NCBI GenBank assembly: GCA_902802825.1
Contig: CADCNV010000009.1
Coordinates: 1-32,800, forward strand
DNA from: an uncultured bacterium
GTDB lineage: Bacteria > Cyanobacteriota > Vampirovibrionia > Gastranaerophilales > Gastranaerophilaceae
Direction: 5' to 3'
DNA: 32,800 bases
The notes under the pieces are model-generated. The model saw only the letters and a list, made by a program, of their open reading frames with translations. It searched no databases and was not told where the DNA came from. Below, piece by piece: positions 21,242-29,146 of the stretch. How positions within the stretch are numbered: position 1 is the first letter of the stretch; every line of letters begins with the position of its first letter. The translations under genes were made by a program, and so were the position numbers.

Positions 21242-21279
21242 ACATGCCGTAATCAATCATGTGAGTAAAATAGAAGGAG
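21242..21279 (+). promoter_or_regulatory. Leader hairpin and strong Shine-Dalgarno, copy 2
   Basis: ACATG (21242-21246) pairs with CATGT (21258-21262), followed by GAG and AAGGAG (21274-21279) 8 nt before ATG. The layout matches that of copy 1 although the loops differ. Confidence 0.55.
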
Positions 21280-21287
21280 ACCAAGTT

Positions 21288-21698
21288 ATGGCAGTTGAAT
21301 TTAACAAATTCGGAAAGTACAACAACTACAACTTACTTATTGGTCAGGAAGCAGCTAAAAAAGCGCAAGAAGGTCAGAAAGAAGAAGTAAAGGAAGTTGA
21401 AACAAAAGCAGCATTTAAAGGTTTAGAAAACGAAACCGATTTATTAACAAAAAATGCACAGAATCTTTATGGAGTAAAAATTTCAAAATTCACCCCAAAA
21501 GACAGTGACATTGCAGATGAAACAAATGCTATTTTGGCAGGATTAGGGTTTAACTATAAAGTAACACCGCAACAGGTTGCAAGTGTTGCAAACGGTTTAA
21601 ACGAAATCGTTTTACCGGGATTAAAATCAGTTGAAGACGGAGCAGTAGCTGCACGCATTGCAGATCCAAACGGTCCGTTTGCTGATTTGTTCGCTTAA
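21288..21698 (+). CDS. Small protein with conserved C-terminal GPFADLFA domain, copy 2
   Basis: 136 residues from ATG 21288, chosen because AAGGAG lies 8 nt upstream; an in-frame GTG at 21261 lies within the leader hairpin and is unlikely. The N-terminal half (VEFNKFGKYNNYNLL, then a Lys/Glu-rich stretch) shares little with copy 1. The C-terminal 65 residues align closely, including LGFNYKVTP, VASVANGLN, DGAVAARIA and the identical last eight residues GPFADLFA. No signal peptide, membrane span or catalytic motif is seen. It has its own terminator. It is probably a tandem duplicate whose N-terminus has been replaced or has diverged quickly. Function unknown. Confidence 0.85.
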   Translation: MAVEFNKFGKYNNYNLLIGQEAAKKAQEGQKEEVKEVETKAAFKGLENETDLLTKNAQNLYGVKISKFTPKDSDIADETNAILAGLGFNYKVTPQQVASVANGLNEIVLPGLKSVEDGAVAARIADPNGPFADLFA

Positions 21699-21752
21699 AG
21701 AACAGAGATTTTTTAAAACTTATAATATATATTTACTCACACACTTTTTTTT

Positions 21753-21780
21753 AAGTCGGTTGTAACACAATCGGCTTTTT
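21753..21780 (+). terminator. Rho-independent terminator of GPFADLFA copy 2
   Basis: Stem of about 11 pairs including two G-U (21753-21763 with 21767-21777), followed by TTT. Confidence 0.8.
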
Positions 21781-21790
21781 AATTATTAAT

Positions 21791-21822
21791 AAAAGCCCAT
21801 ACCATAAACAGTATGAGCTTTT
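21791..21822 (-). terminator. Terminator of the winged-helix gene
   Basis: Arms 21791-21802 and 21811-21822 pair with one mismatch around an 8-nt loop. Read on the minus strand it ends in a T run (TTTTATTAAT), so it suits the gene ending at 21866. Confidence 0.75.
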
Positions 21823-21865
21823 GTTTTAATTGATATATATTTTAAATAGTGGTAAATCCGGTTAA

Positions 21866-22093
21866 TTATCTTAAACTAACTTTTACAGCAGGTCCTTTTT
21901 GTTGAATTTCTACTTTATTCTCTCTTGCTAACCAACCTAAACCTAAATCTGCAAAGTTACCTTTCAAATCTAAATCTTTTTTCATTTTAGAAAAAGATAC
22001 AGTTCCGTTTGTATGGAGATATTCATAAATTTCTCCTGCACTAAAACCTATTTGTTCTTCTAATGTTAAACTGACTTTTTTTGATGTTGCCAT
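21866..22093 (-). CDS. Winged-helix protein, DUF2582 family
   Basis: 75 residues from ATG 22093, preceded by AAGGAG 11 nt upstream; the frame extends 21 codons further up but across the ribosome site. The pattern GFSAGEIYEYLHTNGTVSFSKMKKDL, then ADLGLGWLARENKVEI, matches the small winged helix-turn-helix family DUF2582 (PF10771), whose members are short stand-alone DNA-binding-like proteins of unknown target. The C-terminal QQKGPAVKVSLR would be the wing strand. It is monocistronic with its own terminator and diverges from the helicase gene. Confidence 0.85.
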   Translation of the reverse strand: MATSKKVSLTLEEQIGFSAGEIYEYLHTNGTVSFSKMKKDLDLKGNFADLGLGWLARENKVEIQQKGPAVKVSLR

Positions 22094-22252
22094 AATCTGT
22101 TTCTCCTTCCGTTCTAAAATTAATAATTGTATCCGTGACACTTTTTCGATACTCAAATAATATGATATTTTTAAATATTAAACATCATATTTAGGGTGTA
22201 CATTTTTGACAGGTTTTCATGCTAAAATACATCATAAGGAGTATTGCTCTAT

Positions 22253-25200
22253 ATGTTTATTGAGGGAAGTTTAGTTTCTAATAAAACGGATATTTTAATT
22301 GATAAATATGTACAACTTTTAAACAGCGGAATCAGTGCATCAGAAATACTTGTCCTCGTTCAAAATTCGACACTCAAAAATGATTTTCAGAATAAAGTAT
22401 TGGAAAAATTAACAGTTGACTGTACTGAAAAGCTACAAATTCACTCATTTTTTTCACTTGTATACAATACCGTAAATGACAATTGGGCATTTTTAGAAGA
22501 CCGGAACGTATTTGATAATCCTGCCATTCTACCGAATTTATCAGGTCTGGAAATTTCTCAATTTATATTGAAAGACATTTTAAAAGAAGTTCCGTTTAAA
22601 GGATACAATTCAAGGATGTCATTAATTCAGCAGATTTTCAGACGTTATTCACTGATAATACAGAATAATCTTTCGCCATCGGAAGTCGATGAACGGGCAA
22701 AAATACTAAAAGAGGGATTTAGTGATGAGGCATCCCTTGCTATCAAAAAATTGTTGCGTAAAACATTGGAATTAAGGGGATTTGATTATTTAAGACAATG
22801 TTTACTATTCAATTTTATTTATAAAAATACTGACTACTTTAAAAATATAAAGTATCTTATTGTTGATGATGCAGATGAATGTACCCCGATATGCATTGAT
22901 TTTATTGAATATTTATCCAAACAACTAAACGATTTTTATATCGCAATAGATCCTCTCGGATCAAGCAGATGCGGATATTTGAGCGCAGACAAAAATAATT
23001 ATGAACGGTTAAAAAAAATCTTCAATTCTGATATTGGCCCCCTGAAAGGGGGAAATGGCTCGCAGAGCCAAAGGGGGTTATGTAAGGGTATTAGGATACT
23101 CCCATATATAAAAGATTTCTCAAGAAAAATGCGGAAGGAAATGACTCCTCAAGAATTAAAAATATGGAATTTTATTCGCAAGGAACAGTTGGGGATAAAA
23201 TTCAGACGGCAACACCCAATTGATAATAAGTATATTGCAGATTTTGCCTGCCCTGAACAAAAAATTATAATCGAAATTGACGGTTCTCAACATATAGAAT
23301 CAACAAATGATAAATACAGGACATTTTACATAGAAAACATAGGATATAGAATTGTAAGATTTTATAATAATGAGGTTGATACAAATATTGATGGGTGTAT
23401 TGAGTTTTTAAAATCTGTAATAAATGCACCCCCTACCGCCTGCGGCGACTTCCCCCTAAAAGGGGGCAGAAGTGAATCAGCTGCTATTTGCCCCCTGAAA
23501 GAGGGAAATGGCTTGCAAAACCAAAGAGGACTGGCAGCAGATAAACTTTTTGCCAATGTTGCAAACGGAGAATTTAACAAGCTTGAAAACTTTTCATACA
23601 AATCTTTTTCAAAGCGCTCACAAATGACCGAAAGTGCAATTAATAAAATAAACGAACTGCTAAAAAAGGGGGCAAAACCAAACGAAATTTCCATAATAAG
23701 CCCCGTTATTGATGATATGCTGAAATTTACCCTCAAAAACAATTTTAAAACAGTAGATTTAGTATTTCTGACAGGCAGTGAAAAACTTATACAAAATAAA
23801 TTTGTACTTGGGGCAATTACTATTCTTAAACTCTGTACGGATTTGAAAAATGGCTTAAGCGAATTTGATATAAGAGTTATTTTATCTGAGTTTTTAAAAA
23901 TTCCTATAAAATACTGTGAAAAGATACTTCAACATTTTGAACAAACAAAAGAACTTATTCAGTATAAATTTGAAGATAGTGAATATACACAAAAATACGC
24001 AAACTTCCTCAAACTTGTTCATTCATTATCAATTTCAGACAAAAAAATATCCGAACAAATAATTAATATTTATAATGAATTATTTACCCCTGAAAAAATT
24101 AATAAGAATGAAATAAATAAATTTAACTTTTTCATCAAACAAATAACAGATTTTGAAAATATTTTCGGAAAAGAATTTAATAACCGAAAGACTGATATAA
24201 TTTTACAGATCGAAAACTCCGTTATTTCGGAAAATCCATATTCTGTTCTTGAAATTAAACAAAATGACCTTGTAATTTCTACTCCGCAAAAAATTATAGA
24301 TAATCATATTCAGACAAAATATCAATTCTGGCTTGATATTTCAAGCAGCGAATGGATAAAATCAGACACCGGCCCGCTGTATAATGCTTGGGTATTCCAA
24401 AAAGATTGGGATAAAGATAGCTATACAATCGAAGATAATATAAAACTATCAGCAGATAAAAATGCCCGAGTATTGCGTAAACTCTCGTTGTGCGCATTTG
24501 AGCATATATACTGTTATTCAAGCTTATTTGATTCAAACGGAGTCGAAAATTACGGCGGCATTGAAGAATATATAGTAACAACAGAAGAGACAGAACAACA
24601 AGAAAACGAACAGAGTTTTAATATTACCCCCCGCTCCGACCAAAAGGCGGTTCTTGATTATGAAAAAGGATATATGGGAATTTCTGCCGTGCCGGGAGCA
24701 GGAAAAACCACCATCTTACTTGCACTGATAATTAAATTGCTTGATAAAGGCATTAATCCCGAAAATATTTTTGTTTTGACTTATATGGATTCTGCAGCCA
24801 GAAATTTCAGAGAACGTATTAAAAATGTCCGCAAAAATTCATCAAAAATGCCAAATATAAGCACAATACACGGTCTTGCGCTGCGGATACTGAAAGAAAA
24901 CGGGAATCACGAAAAACTCGGACTTAATGCAGATTTTGAAATCTGCGATGATTCACAAAGGAACCGAATTTTAAGAGAAATTTCTCAAAAACTCGGATTG
25001 GAACAAAAAACAGCAGAAGAATTTGACAGAGCAGTATCAACATTTAAAATGAACGGCGGAATTTTGCCAAAAAATATTACCGATGAGAAACTGAAAAAAT
25101 TTGCTTATTTTTACAAAGCATATTGTGAAAATCTGAAAAATTCCAACCTGATAGATTATGATGATATGCTAACCGGTTCTGTCAAAATTTTAGAGCAGAA

Positions 25201-26578
25201 TCCTGATATATTGGCATATTATCAAAATATTTGCATGTATTTGATTGAAGATGAAGCACAGGATTCATCTCTTATTCAGCAAAAACTGATTCGACTTTTG
25301 GGCGGGAAATACAAAAATATAATAAGGTGCGGTGATGTAAACCAATCAATTACCGCGACATTTTCAAATGCAGATGTTGAAGGTTTCAGAAAATTTATAA
25401 CAGAGAATTACAATGTGAGCATGAACTGTTCTCAAAGATGCACAAAAGATGTCTGGGCTCTTGCAAACCAACTTGTTTCGATTTCGCTGGCAAATGAAAC
25501 AAGCAAAAATGCATTTTTTGAAATGTATATGGCTCCTGTTGAAGGGAAAAATCCTGTTGAGAAAAATGCTGTTATTTCTGAAATTTTTGACACTCCACAG
25601 GAAGAAAAAAGCCAAGTATTAAAGATTATCAGAGAAACACTATCCAAACACCCCGATTACACTGTCGGAATTTTACTAAGAAATAATTATCAGGTTGAAG
25701 CGTGGCAGAATTTGATTGAAAATGCCGGATTTAAAGTTATCACAAGGAATCAGTGTCTGGCACAAAAATCTATTTTCAGGGTAATTTTTGCGGTTATGAA
25801 AATTATTTTACATCCGTTTGACAATGATAATTTAGGCGAAAATTACGATATCATTTCCGAAACAGGACGATATAAATACGGGCTCGGGACGGAAATTAAA
25901 AAATACGAAAACCCGTTTATACAACTTAATTGTGACAATTTTAATAATCAAAGTTTGGAACAATTTTACTGGGATGTAAATTATTGGGTTTCGCTATGCT
26001 ATCTTCCGCCAAATGAACTCGTAGTAAAAATCGCACAGGATTTGGGAATTATGGAATCTGAAATTGACAAATCTAATATCCACCTGATTTCTACGTTGAT
26101 TAAACGAATCTGTATTAAAAATAATTCACTTTCTTACGCCGCCGACAGACTCTCAGAACTAGCCAAACGACCAAATTTAAGCGGTTTTAAATTTTTCTCC
26201 GAAGAAGATGAAGATGACAAAAAATCCCTTCAGGGTAAAGTGCAAATCATGACAATGCACAAATCAAAAGGAGATGAATTTAATCTCGTTTTCATCCCGG
26301 AAATGAGTGAAAAAAATCTGCCGCTTACTATTGAATCAATAAACCTTAAAAATGCAGATTTCATAGAAAAAATCAGATGTCTTAATCCGAATTATAAGAA
26401 AAAATCCGATTATGAACTAAAACAGGAAATTCTTGAAGAAAATCTGCGTCTTTTGTATGTGGCAATAACAAGAGCAAAAAACCAACTGCACATAACAACA
26501 AGCACAAAAGAACAAACACGATACGGAAAACTAAAAGACTCCGAACCAAGTGTAATTTTTGAAGAATTACTGAATTAA
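22253..26578 (+). CDS. Large double UvrD-type helicase with an in-frame DUF559 insertion
   Basis: 1441 residues from ATG 22253 (AAGGAG 11 nt upstream; TTG 22244 is less likely). The C-terminal half is a complete UvrD/Rep SF1 helicase: Walker A PGAGKT (814-819), THGLALRIL-type motif as STIHGLALRIL, DEAQD (1000-1004), GDVNQSI, MTMHKSKGDEFNLVFIP and LLYVAITRAKNQ. The N-terminal half looks like a degenerate second copy: GSLVSNKTD at the Walker A position, IHSFFSLVY, and YLIVDDADE at motif II, so it is probably inactive, rather as in AddB. Residues about 261-429 are foreign (see the insertion entry). Likely role: DNA unwinding in repair or recombination. It ends 6 nt from the convergent repeat-protein gene. 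Confidence 0.85.
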   Translation: MFIEGSLVSNKTDILIDKYVQLLNSGISASEILVLVQNSTLKNDFQNKVLEKLTVDCTEKLQIHSFFSLVYNTVNDNWAFLEDRNVFDNPAILPNLSGLEISQFILKDILKEVPFKGYNSRMSLIQQIFRRYSLIIQNNLSPSEVDERAKILKEGFSDEASLAIKKLLRKTLELRGFDYLRQCLLFNFIYKNTDYFKNIKYLIVDDADECTPICIDFIEYLSKQLNDFYIAIDPLGSSRCGYLSADKNNYERLKKIFNSDIGPLKGGNGSQSQRGLCKGIRILPYIKDFSRKMRKEMTPQELKIWNFIRKEQLGIKFRRQHPIDNKYIADFACPEQKIIIEIDGSQHIESTNDKYRTFYIENIGYRIVRFYNNEVDTNIDGCIEFLKSVINAPPTACGDFPLKGGRSESAAICPLKEGNGLQNQRGLAADKLFANVANGEFNKLENFSYKSFSKRSQMTESAINKINELLKKGAKPNEISIISPVIDDMLKFTLKNNFKTVDLVFLTGSEKLIQNKFVLGAITILKLCTDLKNGLSEFDIRVILSEFLKIPIKYCEKILQHFEQTKELIQYKFEDSEYTQKYANFLKLVHSLSISDKKISEQIINIYNELFTPEKINKNEINKFNFFIKQITDFENIFGKEFNNRKTDIILQIENSVISENPYSVLEIKQNDLVISTPQKIIDNHIQTKYQFWLDISSSEWIKSDTGPLYNAWVFQKDWDKDSYTIEDNIKLSADKNARVLRKLSLCAFEHIYCYSSLFDSNGVENYGGIEEYIVTTEETEQQENEQSFNITPRSDQKAVLDYEKGYMGISAVPGAGKTTILLALIIKLLDKGINPENIFVLTYMDSAARNFRERIKNVRKNSSKMPNISTIHGLALRILKENGNHEKLGLNADFEICDDSQRNRILREISQKLGLEQKTAEEFDRAVSTFKMNGGILPKNITDEKLKKFAYFYKAYCENLKNSNLIDYDDMLTGSVKILEQNPDILAYYQNICMYLIEDEAQDSSLIQQKLIRLLGGKYKNIIRCGDVNQSITATFSNADVEGFRKFITENYNVSMNCSQRCTKDVWALANQLVSISLANETSKNAFFEMYMAPVEGKNPVEKNAVISEIFDTPQEEKSQVLKIIRETLSKHPDYTVGILLRNNYQVEAWQNLIENAGFKVITRNQCLAQKSIFRVIFAVMKIILHPFDNDNLGENYDIISETGRYKYGLGTEIKKYENPFIQLNCDNFNNQSLEQFYWDVNYWVSLCYLPPNELVVKIAQDLGIMESEIDKSNIHLISTLIKRICIKNNSLSYAADRLSELAKRPNLSGFKFFSEEDEDDKKSLQGKVQIMTMHKSKGDEFNLVFIPEMSEKNLPLTIESINLKNADFIEKIRCLNPNYKKKSDYELKQEILEENLRLLYVAITRAKNQLHITTSTKEQTRYGKLKDSEPSVIFEELLN
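23037..23079 (+). repeat. Left repeat of the DUF559 element
   Basis: Begins GCCCCCTGAAAGGGGG and contains a second small dyad, GGCTCGCAGAGCC. It matches 23490-23534 imperfectly; most differences are C-to-T or G-to-A in the right copy. Confidence 0.75.
23490..23534 (+). repeat. Right, decayed repeat of the DUF559 element
   Basis: Direct copy of 23037-23079 beginning GCCCCCTGAAAGAGGG; the inner dyad has been lost by transitions. In frame both copies encode PLK-x-GNG-x-Q-x-QRGL. Confidence 0.75.
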
Positions 26579-26584
26579 TTACTT

Positions 26585-27466
26585 TTAGTATTTAATTTTA
26601 ATTTTTTCTATATCTCTGAAATTAGACGCATTAGATTTTGACTCTGTATCGCCAAGAAGCATAACGGCCTTGACTTTTGCTTTTTTACGCCTTGAATCCA
26701 TCGGGAATTTTGTTATCGGCTGATGCGCATAACTTCTTATTAAATTACGTATTTGTTTTTTGTCCTCATCTTTCAGATAGAATGAAAATACAGTTACATC
26801 TTTTATTGAGCCATCATCCGTAACAATAAACGAATAATAGAACCAAGTTCCAAGACCATAGTAATCAAGAGATTCAATATACATACTATCGTCAAGAATT
26901 CTGTTAACAAAATTACTTCTCCAGGTACTCCAGTCAATATTTTGATATTTATATCTTTCAGCTTCGCTGCGGTAATCCTGATTTCCAAAACCTACATTGT
27001 AATTACCGTATTCACCTTCGTTACCGTAATTACTGCCGCTATTACCAAAACGACCGCCTGCATTTCCAAACTCGCCGCCGGCATTATGAAATTCACCATT
27101 ATTTCCTACATTTCCGCCTGCATTACCGAATTTGCCCTGGTTGCCAAAATTTGCACCCTGATTTTGAAAATTACCGTTATTACTGAAACTCCCGCCACTA
27201 TTATTAAATTGACCGTTATTACCTATATCAACATTTGCATTTGAGCCGTTTACATTTTGATTATTTAAATTTCCGGCATTATTTAAACCGACATTAGCAT
27301 TTGAAATACCAGTATCACCTTGATTGATAACAATTTCCTGACTGCTTACTTTTACTCTCGATATAGTCTGCATATCTTTAGCAGTCAAAACTATCACAGA
27401 TATTATTACGAATATAACCACACCTGCAATTATTTGAACTTTAGTATTATGCTTTTTATTTCTCAT
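26585..27466 (-). CDS. Membrane-anchored Asn/Gly-repeat protein with TonB-like C-terminus
   Basis: 293 residues. After a basic start (RNKKHNTK), residues 10-28 are one membrane segment, so the body lies outside the cytoplasm. Residues about 60-165 are a low-complexity array of 6-7-residue units (F/Y-x-N-x-G-G/N), of the type GEFGNAGGRFGNSG. The last 110 residues (WSTWRSNFVNRILDD, FYYSFIVTDDGSIKDVTVFSF, PITKFPMDSRRKKAKVKAV) resemble the TonB C-terminal fold. No Pro-rich periplasmic spacer is present; the Asn/Gly array may take its place. It begins 9 nt after the FHA-like gene, as the last gene of a three-gene operon. TonB-like assignment is moderate; function unknown. Confidence 0.7.
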   Translation of the reverse strand: MRNKKHNTKVQIIAGVVIFVIISVIVLTAKDMQTISRVKVSSQEIVINQGDTGISNANVGLNNAGNLNNQNVNGSNANVDIGNNGQFNNSGGSFSNNGNFQNQGANFGNQGKFGNAGGNVGNNGEFHNAGGEFGNAGGRFGNSGSNYGNEGEYGNYNVGFGNQDYRSEAERYKYQNIDWSTWRSNFVNRILDDSMYIESLDYYGLGTWFYYSFIVTDDGSIKDVTVFSFYLKDEDKKQIRNLIRSYAHQPITKFPMDSRRKKAKVKAVMLLGDTESKSNASNFRDIEKIKIKY

Positions 27467-27475
27467 GTTTTAAAA

Positions 27476-29125
27476 TTAATCCAGTGTTTGGAAAACTTCA
27501 TTATAATTGTTAATCTTATGCATTGTACCGCTTAACATCATTGTTTCGGCAATCAACAACGCCGTAGGAACAAACGCAGCCATTGAACTTATGAACATAC
27601 CGGAAATATCTCCACCAATTTCCTGTATAAAGTATGAAACGTTCATAGTAAATTCAATTGCAACAATAACACAAGCTATTGCCATAGTTATATTTTTCTC
27701 TTTATGTAAACCCTTGATAGCATCTAAACCTAAGATATTGACACCATGGCTTGCATAATCATGAAATCCGTCAAACTTGATAATTTCAGATGCCTTAATT
27801 TGTTTCCCAATTGTAAATGCTCTTACAAATGAGAAAAACGCGAATATAATCAAGAATGTGGCAAGTACAAGGAATATAGGACTAAATCTTAATCCCCCAA
27901 CCCTTATCCAGCCGGCAGCTTCCGGGAAGCAACTTGCCAATGTGTTTGATACACCATAAGCAAGGAAAGGTGCTGTTAACATACCTATTATAATTTCAAA
28001 TACCATTTTAATCTGTGTATTCAAAAGACTGCTCTGTATCATATCTAATTTATTATCACTCAAACTGTTTATATATTTAGAAATGAGAGTTCTGTAACCT
28101 TTTAATGTAGTTTCAAAATCTTCTCTGTATTCAACATTCATCAATTGATAATTTGCAGTTTTTAATTGATATTTAAAGAACCCTGAAGCAGCGGAAACGA
28201 TAGCCAAAGCCCCGACAAACAAGGCCGAAACTAAAAATGATGCAACCAAATTTACATCTCTGTAATAGAATAGGTTGATTGCATATATTACTATCATAAA
28301 TGCGCAGGATACCATTACCATAATTCTCTGTATATCATTGTTTTCGCCATATCTTTTACTTTGTCCTGCATCAATTAAAGAATAAACTGATTGTTTCATC
28401 GCAAATGAAACTGCAAAAACTATAAGAGATATCGCAACCAAAAATCCATAGTTTGTAGTTAAGTTCAAAACCCCTTTGCTCGTATCAATCGGTAAGTGCA
28501 AAATAAAATTGGTCATACCGAAAGAACAGATAATAGACAAAATAAAAATTGCAGCATTTGAAAGGAATGAAATTTTTCCAAGTGAAGAAATCTGATTTTT
28601 TAATGCCTGAATTTTATAGCCAACCTCTTTTACAATAGCAATTCTGTTATTTTCAATTGTTCCGTTGAAAACATCTTTTCTGTCTCTACTTACACTTCTG
28701 CTGTTTTGCACTTGAGTTGCCGCCCTTTCTTTTGTTGTAACCGCACTCGCAGCCATAGCCGCTCCCGCAGCCATAGTTGCCACATCAATATTTACATCTT
28801 CAGAATTATTATCCTCAGACAAATCCTTTGGTGAATCCTGACCTACTACAACCAAAATACCATCTTTCAAACTGTTATGCCCTATTGAAAAATGTGCAGG
28901 AACAAGAACTTTTTTGAAAGATTTATTGTTAAATAATAAATCAGCACTCTCGTCGCTATTTACAAGGACATATTTTTTGTATTTTGGCGAAAATACCATC
29001 TTTGTGTTTATGATTTCTTCAGTACCTTCTATAACAAAATCACAATCAGGAGTAGTACCGATTGTTATAGTTTGTTTATTTTCAAATACTTTTATATCAG
29101 AACCGAATTTGATTTCTACATTCAT
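27476..29125 (-). CDS. FHA-like domain fused to a polytopic membrane protein
   Basis: 549 residues from ATG 29125, with GGAGA about 9 nt upstream; an in-frame GTG at 29140 overlaps that site. Residues 1-95 look like an FHA domain (VFENKQTITIGTTPDCDFVIEG, then KKYVLVNSDES), but the classic Ser/His phosphothreonine-binding pair is not obvious. A polar Ala/Thr-rich linker (about 100-165) is followed by roughly eight membrane segments between about 185 and 540 with long polar loops. The membrane part matches no transporter family I recognise. Position between vWA and TonB-like genes suggests a complex spanning the inner membrane, with the FHA-like part in the cytoplasm. Function unknown. Confidence 0.7.
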   Translation of the reverse strand: MNVEIKFGSDIKVFENKQTITIGTTPDCDFVIEGTEEIINTKMVFSPKYKKYVLVNSDESADLLFNNKSFKKVLVPAHFSIGHNSLKDGILVVVGQDSPKDLSEDNNSEDVNIDVATMAAGAAMAASAVTTKERAATQVQNSRSVSRDRKDVFNGTIENNRIAIVKEVGYKIQALKNQISSLGKISFLSNAAIFILSIICSFGMTNFILHLPIDTSKGVLNLTTNYGFLVAISLIVFAVSFAMKQSVYSLIDAGQSKRYGENNDIQRIMVMVSCAFMIVIYAINLFYYRDVNLVASFLVSALFVGALAIVSAASGFFKYQLKTANYQLMNVEYREDFETTLKGYRTLISKYINSLSDNKLDMIQSSLLNTQIKMVFEIIIGMLTAPFLAYGVSNTLASCFPEAAGWIRVGGLRFSPIFLVLATFLIIFAFFSFVRAFTIGKQIKASEIIKFDGFHDYASHGVNILGLDAIKGLHKEKNITMAIACVIVAIEFTMNVSYFIQEIGGDISGMFISSMAAFVPTALLIAETMMLSGTMHKINNYNEVFQTLD

Positions 29126-29146
29126 TAATTTTTTCTCCACAAAAGA

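Larger units (their letters stand above)
23030..23543 (+). mobile_element. 510-bp DUF559-encoding element inserted in frame in the helicase
   Basis: GATA occurs at 23030-23033 and at 23540-23543; deleting the 510 bp between them rejoins NSD to KLFANV with no other change. Inside are a 43-bp repeat (23037-23079), a DUF559 domain (about residues 285-390 of the fusion: RKEMTPQELKIWNFIR, IADFACPEQKIIIEIDGSQH, GYRIVRFYNNEV), a C-run/G-run hairpin at 23450-23469, and a second, decayed copy of the repeat (23490-23534). DUF559 is a Vsr-like PD-(D/E)xK nuclease family. The GATA pair may be a 4-bp target duplication. Boundaries are inferred. Confidence 0.75.

Noticed and set aside
23030-23543. Intein within the helicase
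   Set aside because: There are no splicing motifs (no Cys/Ser first residue or terminal His-Asn followed by Cys/Ser/Thr); DUF559 and flanking nucleotide repeats point to a DNA-level insertion.
26942-27244. 100-codon plus-strand ORF opposite the Asn/Gly array
   Set aside because: It is a shadow of the repetitive minus-strand gene; its Ile/Thr-rich repeats are the complement of the Asn/Gly codons.
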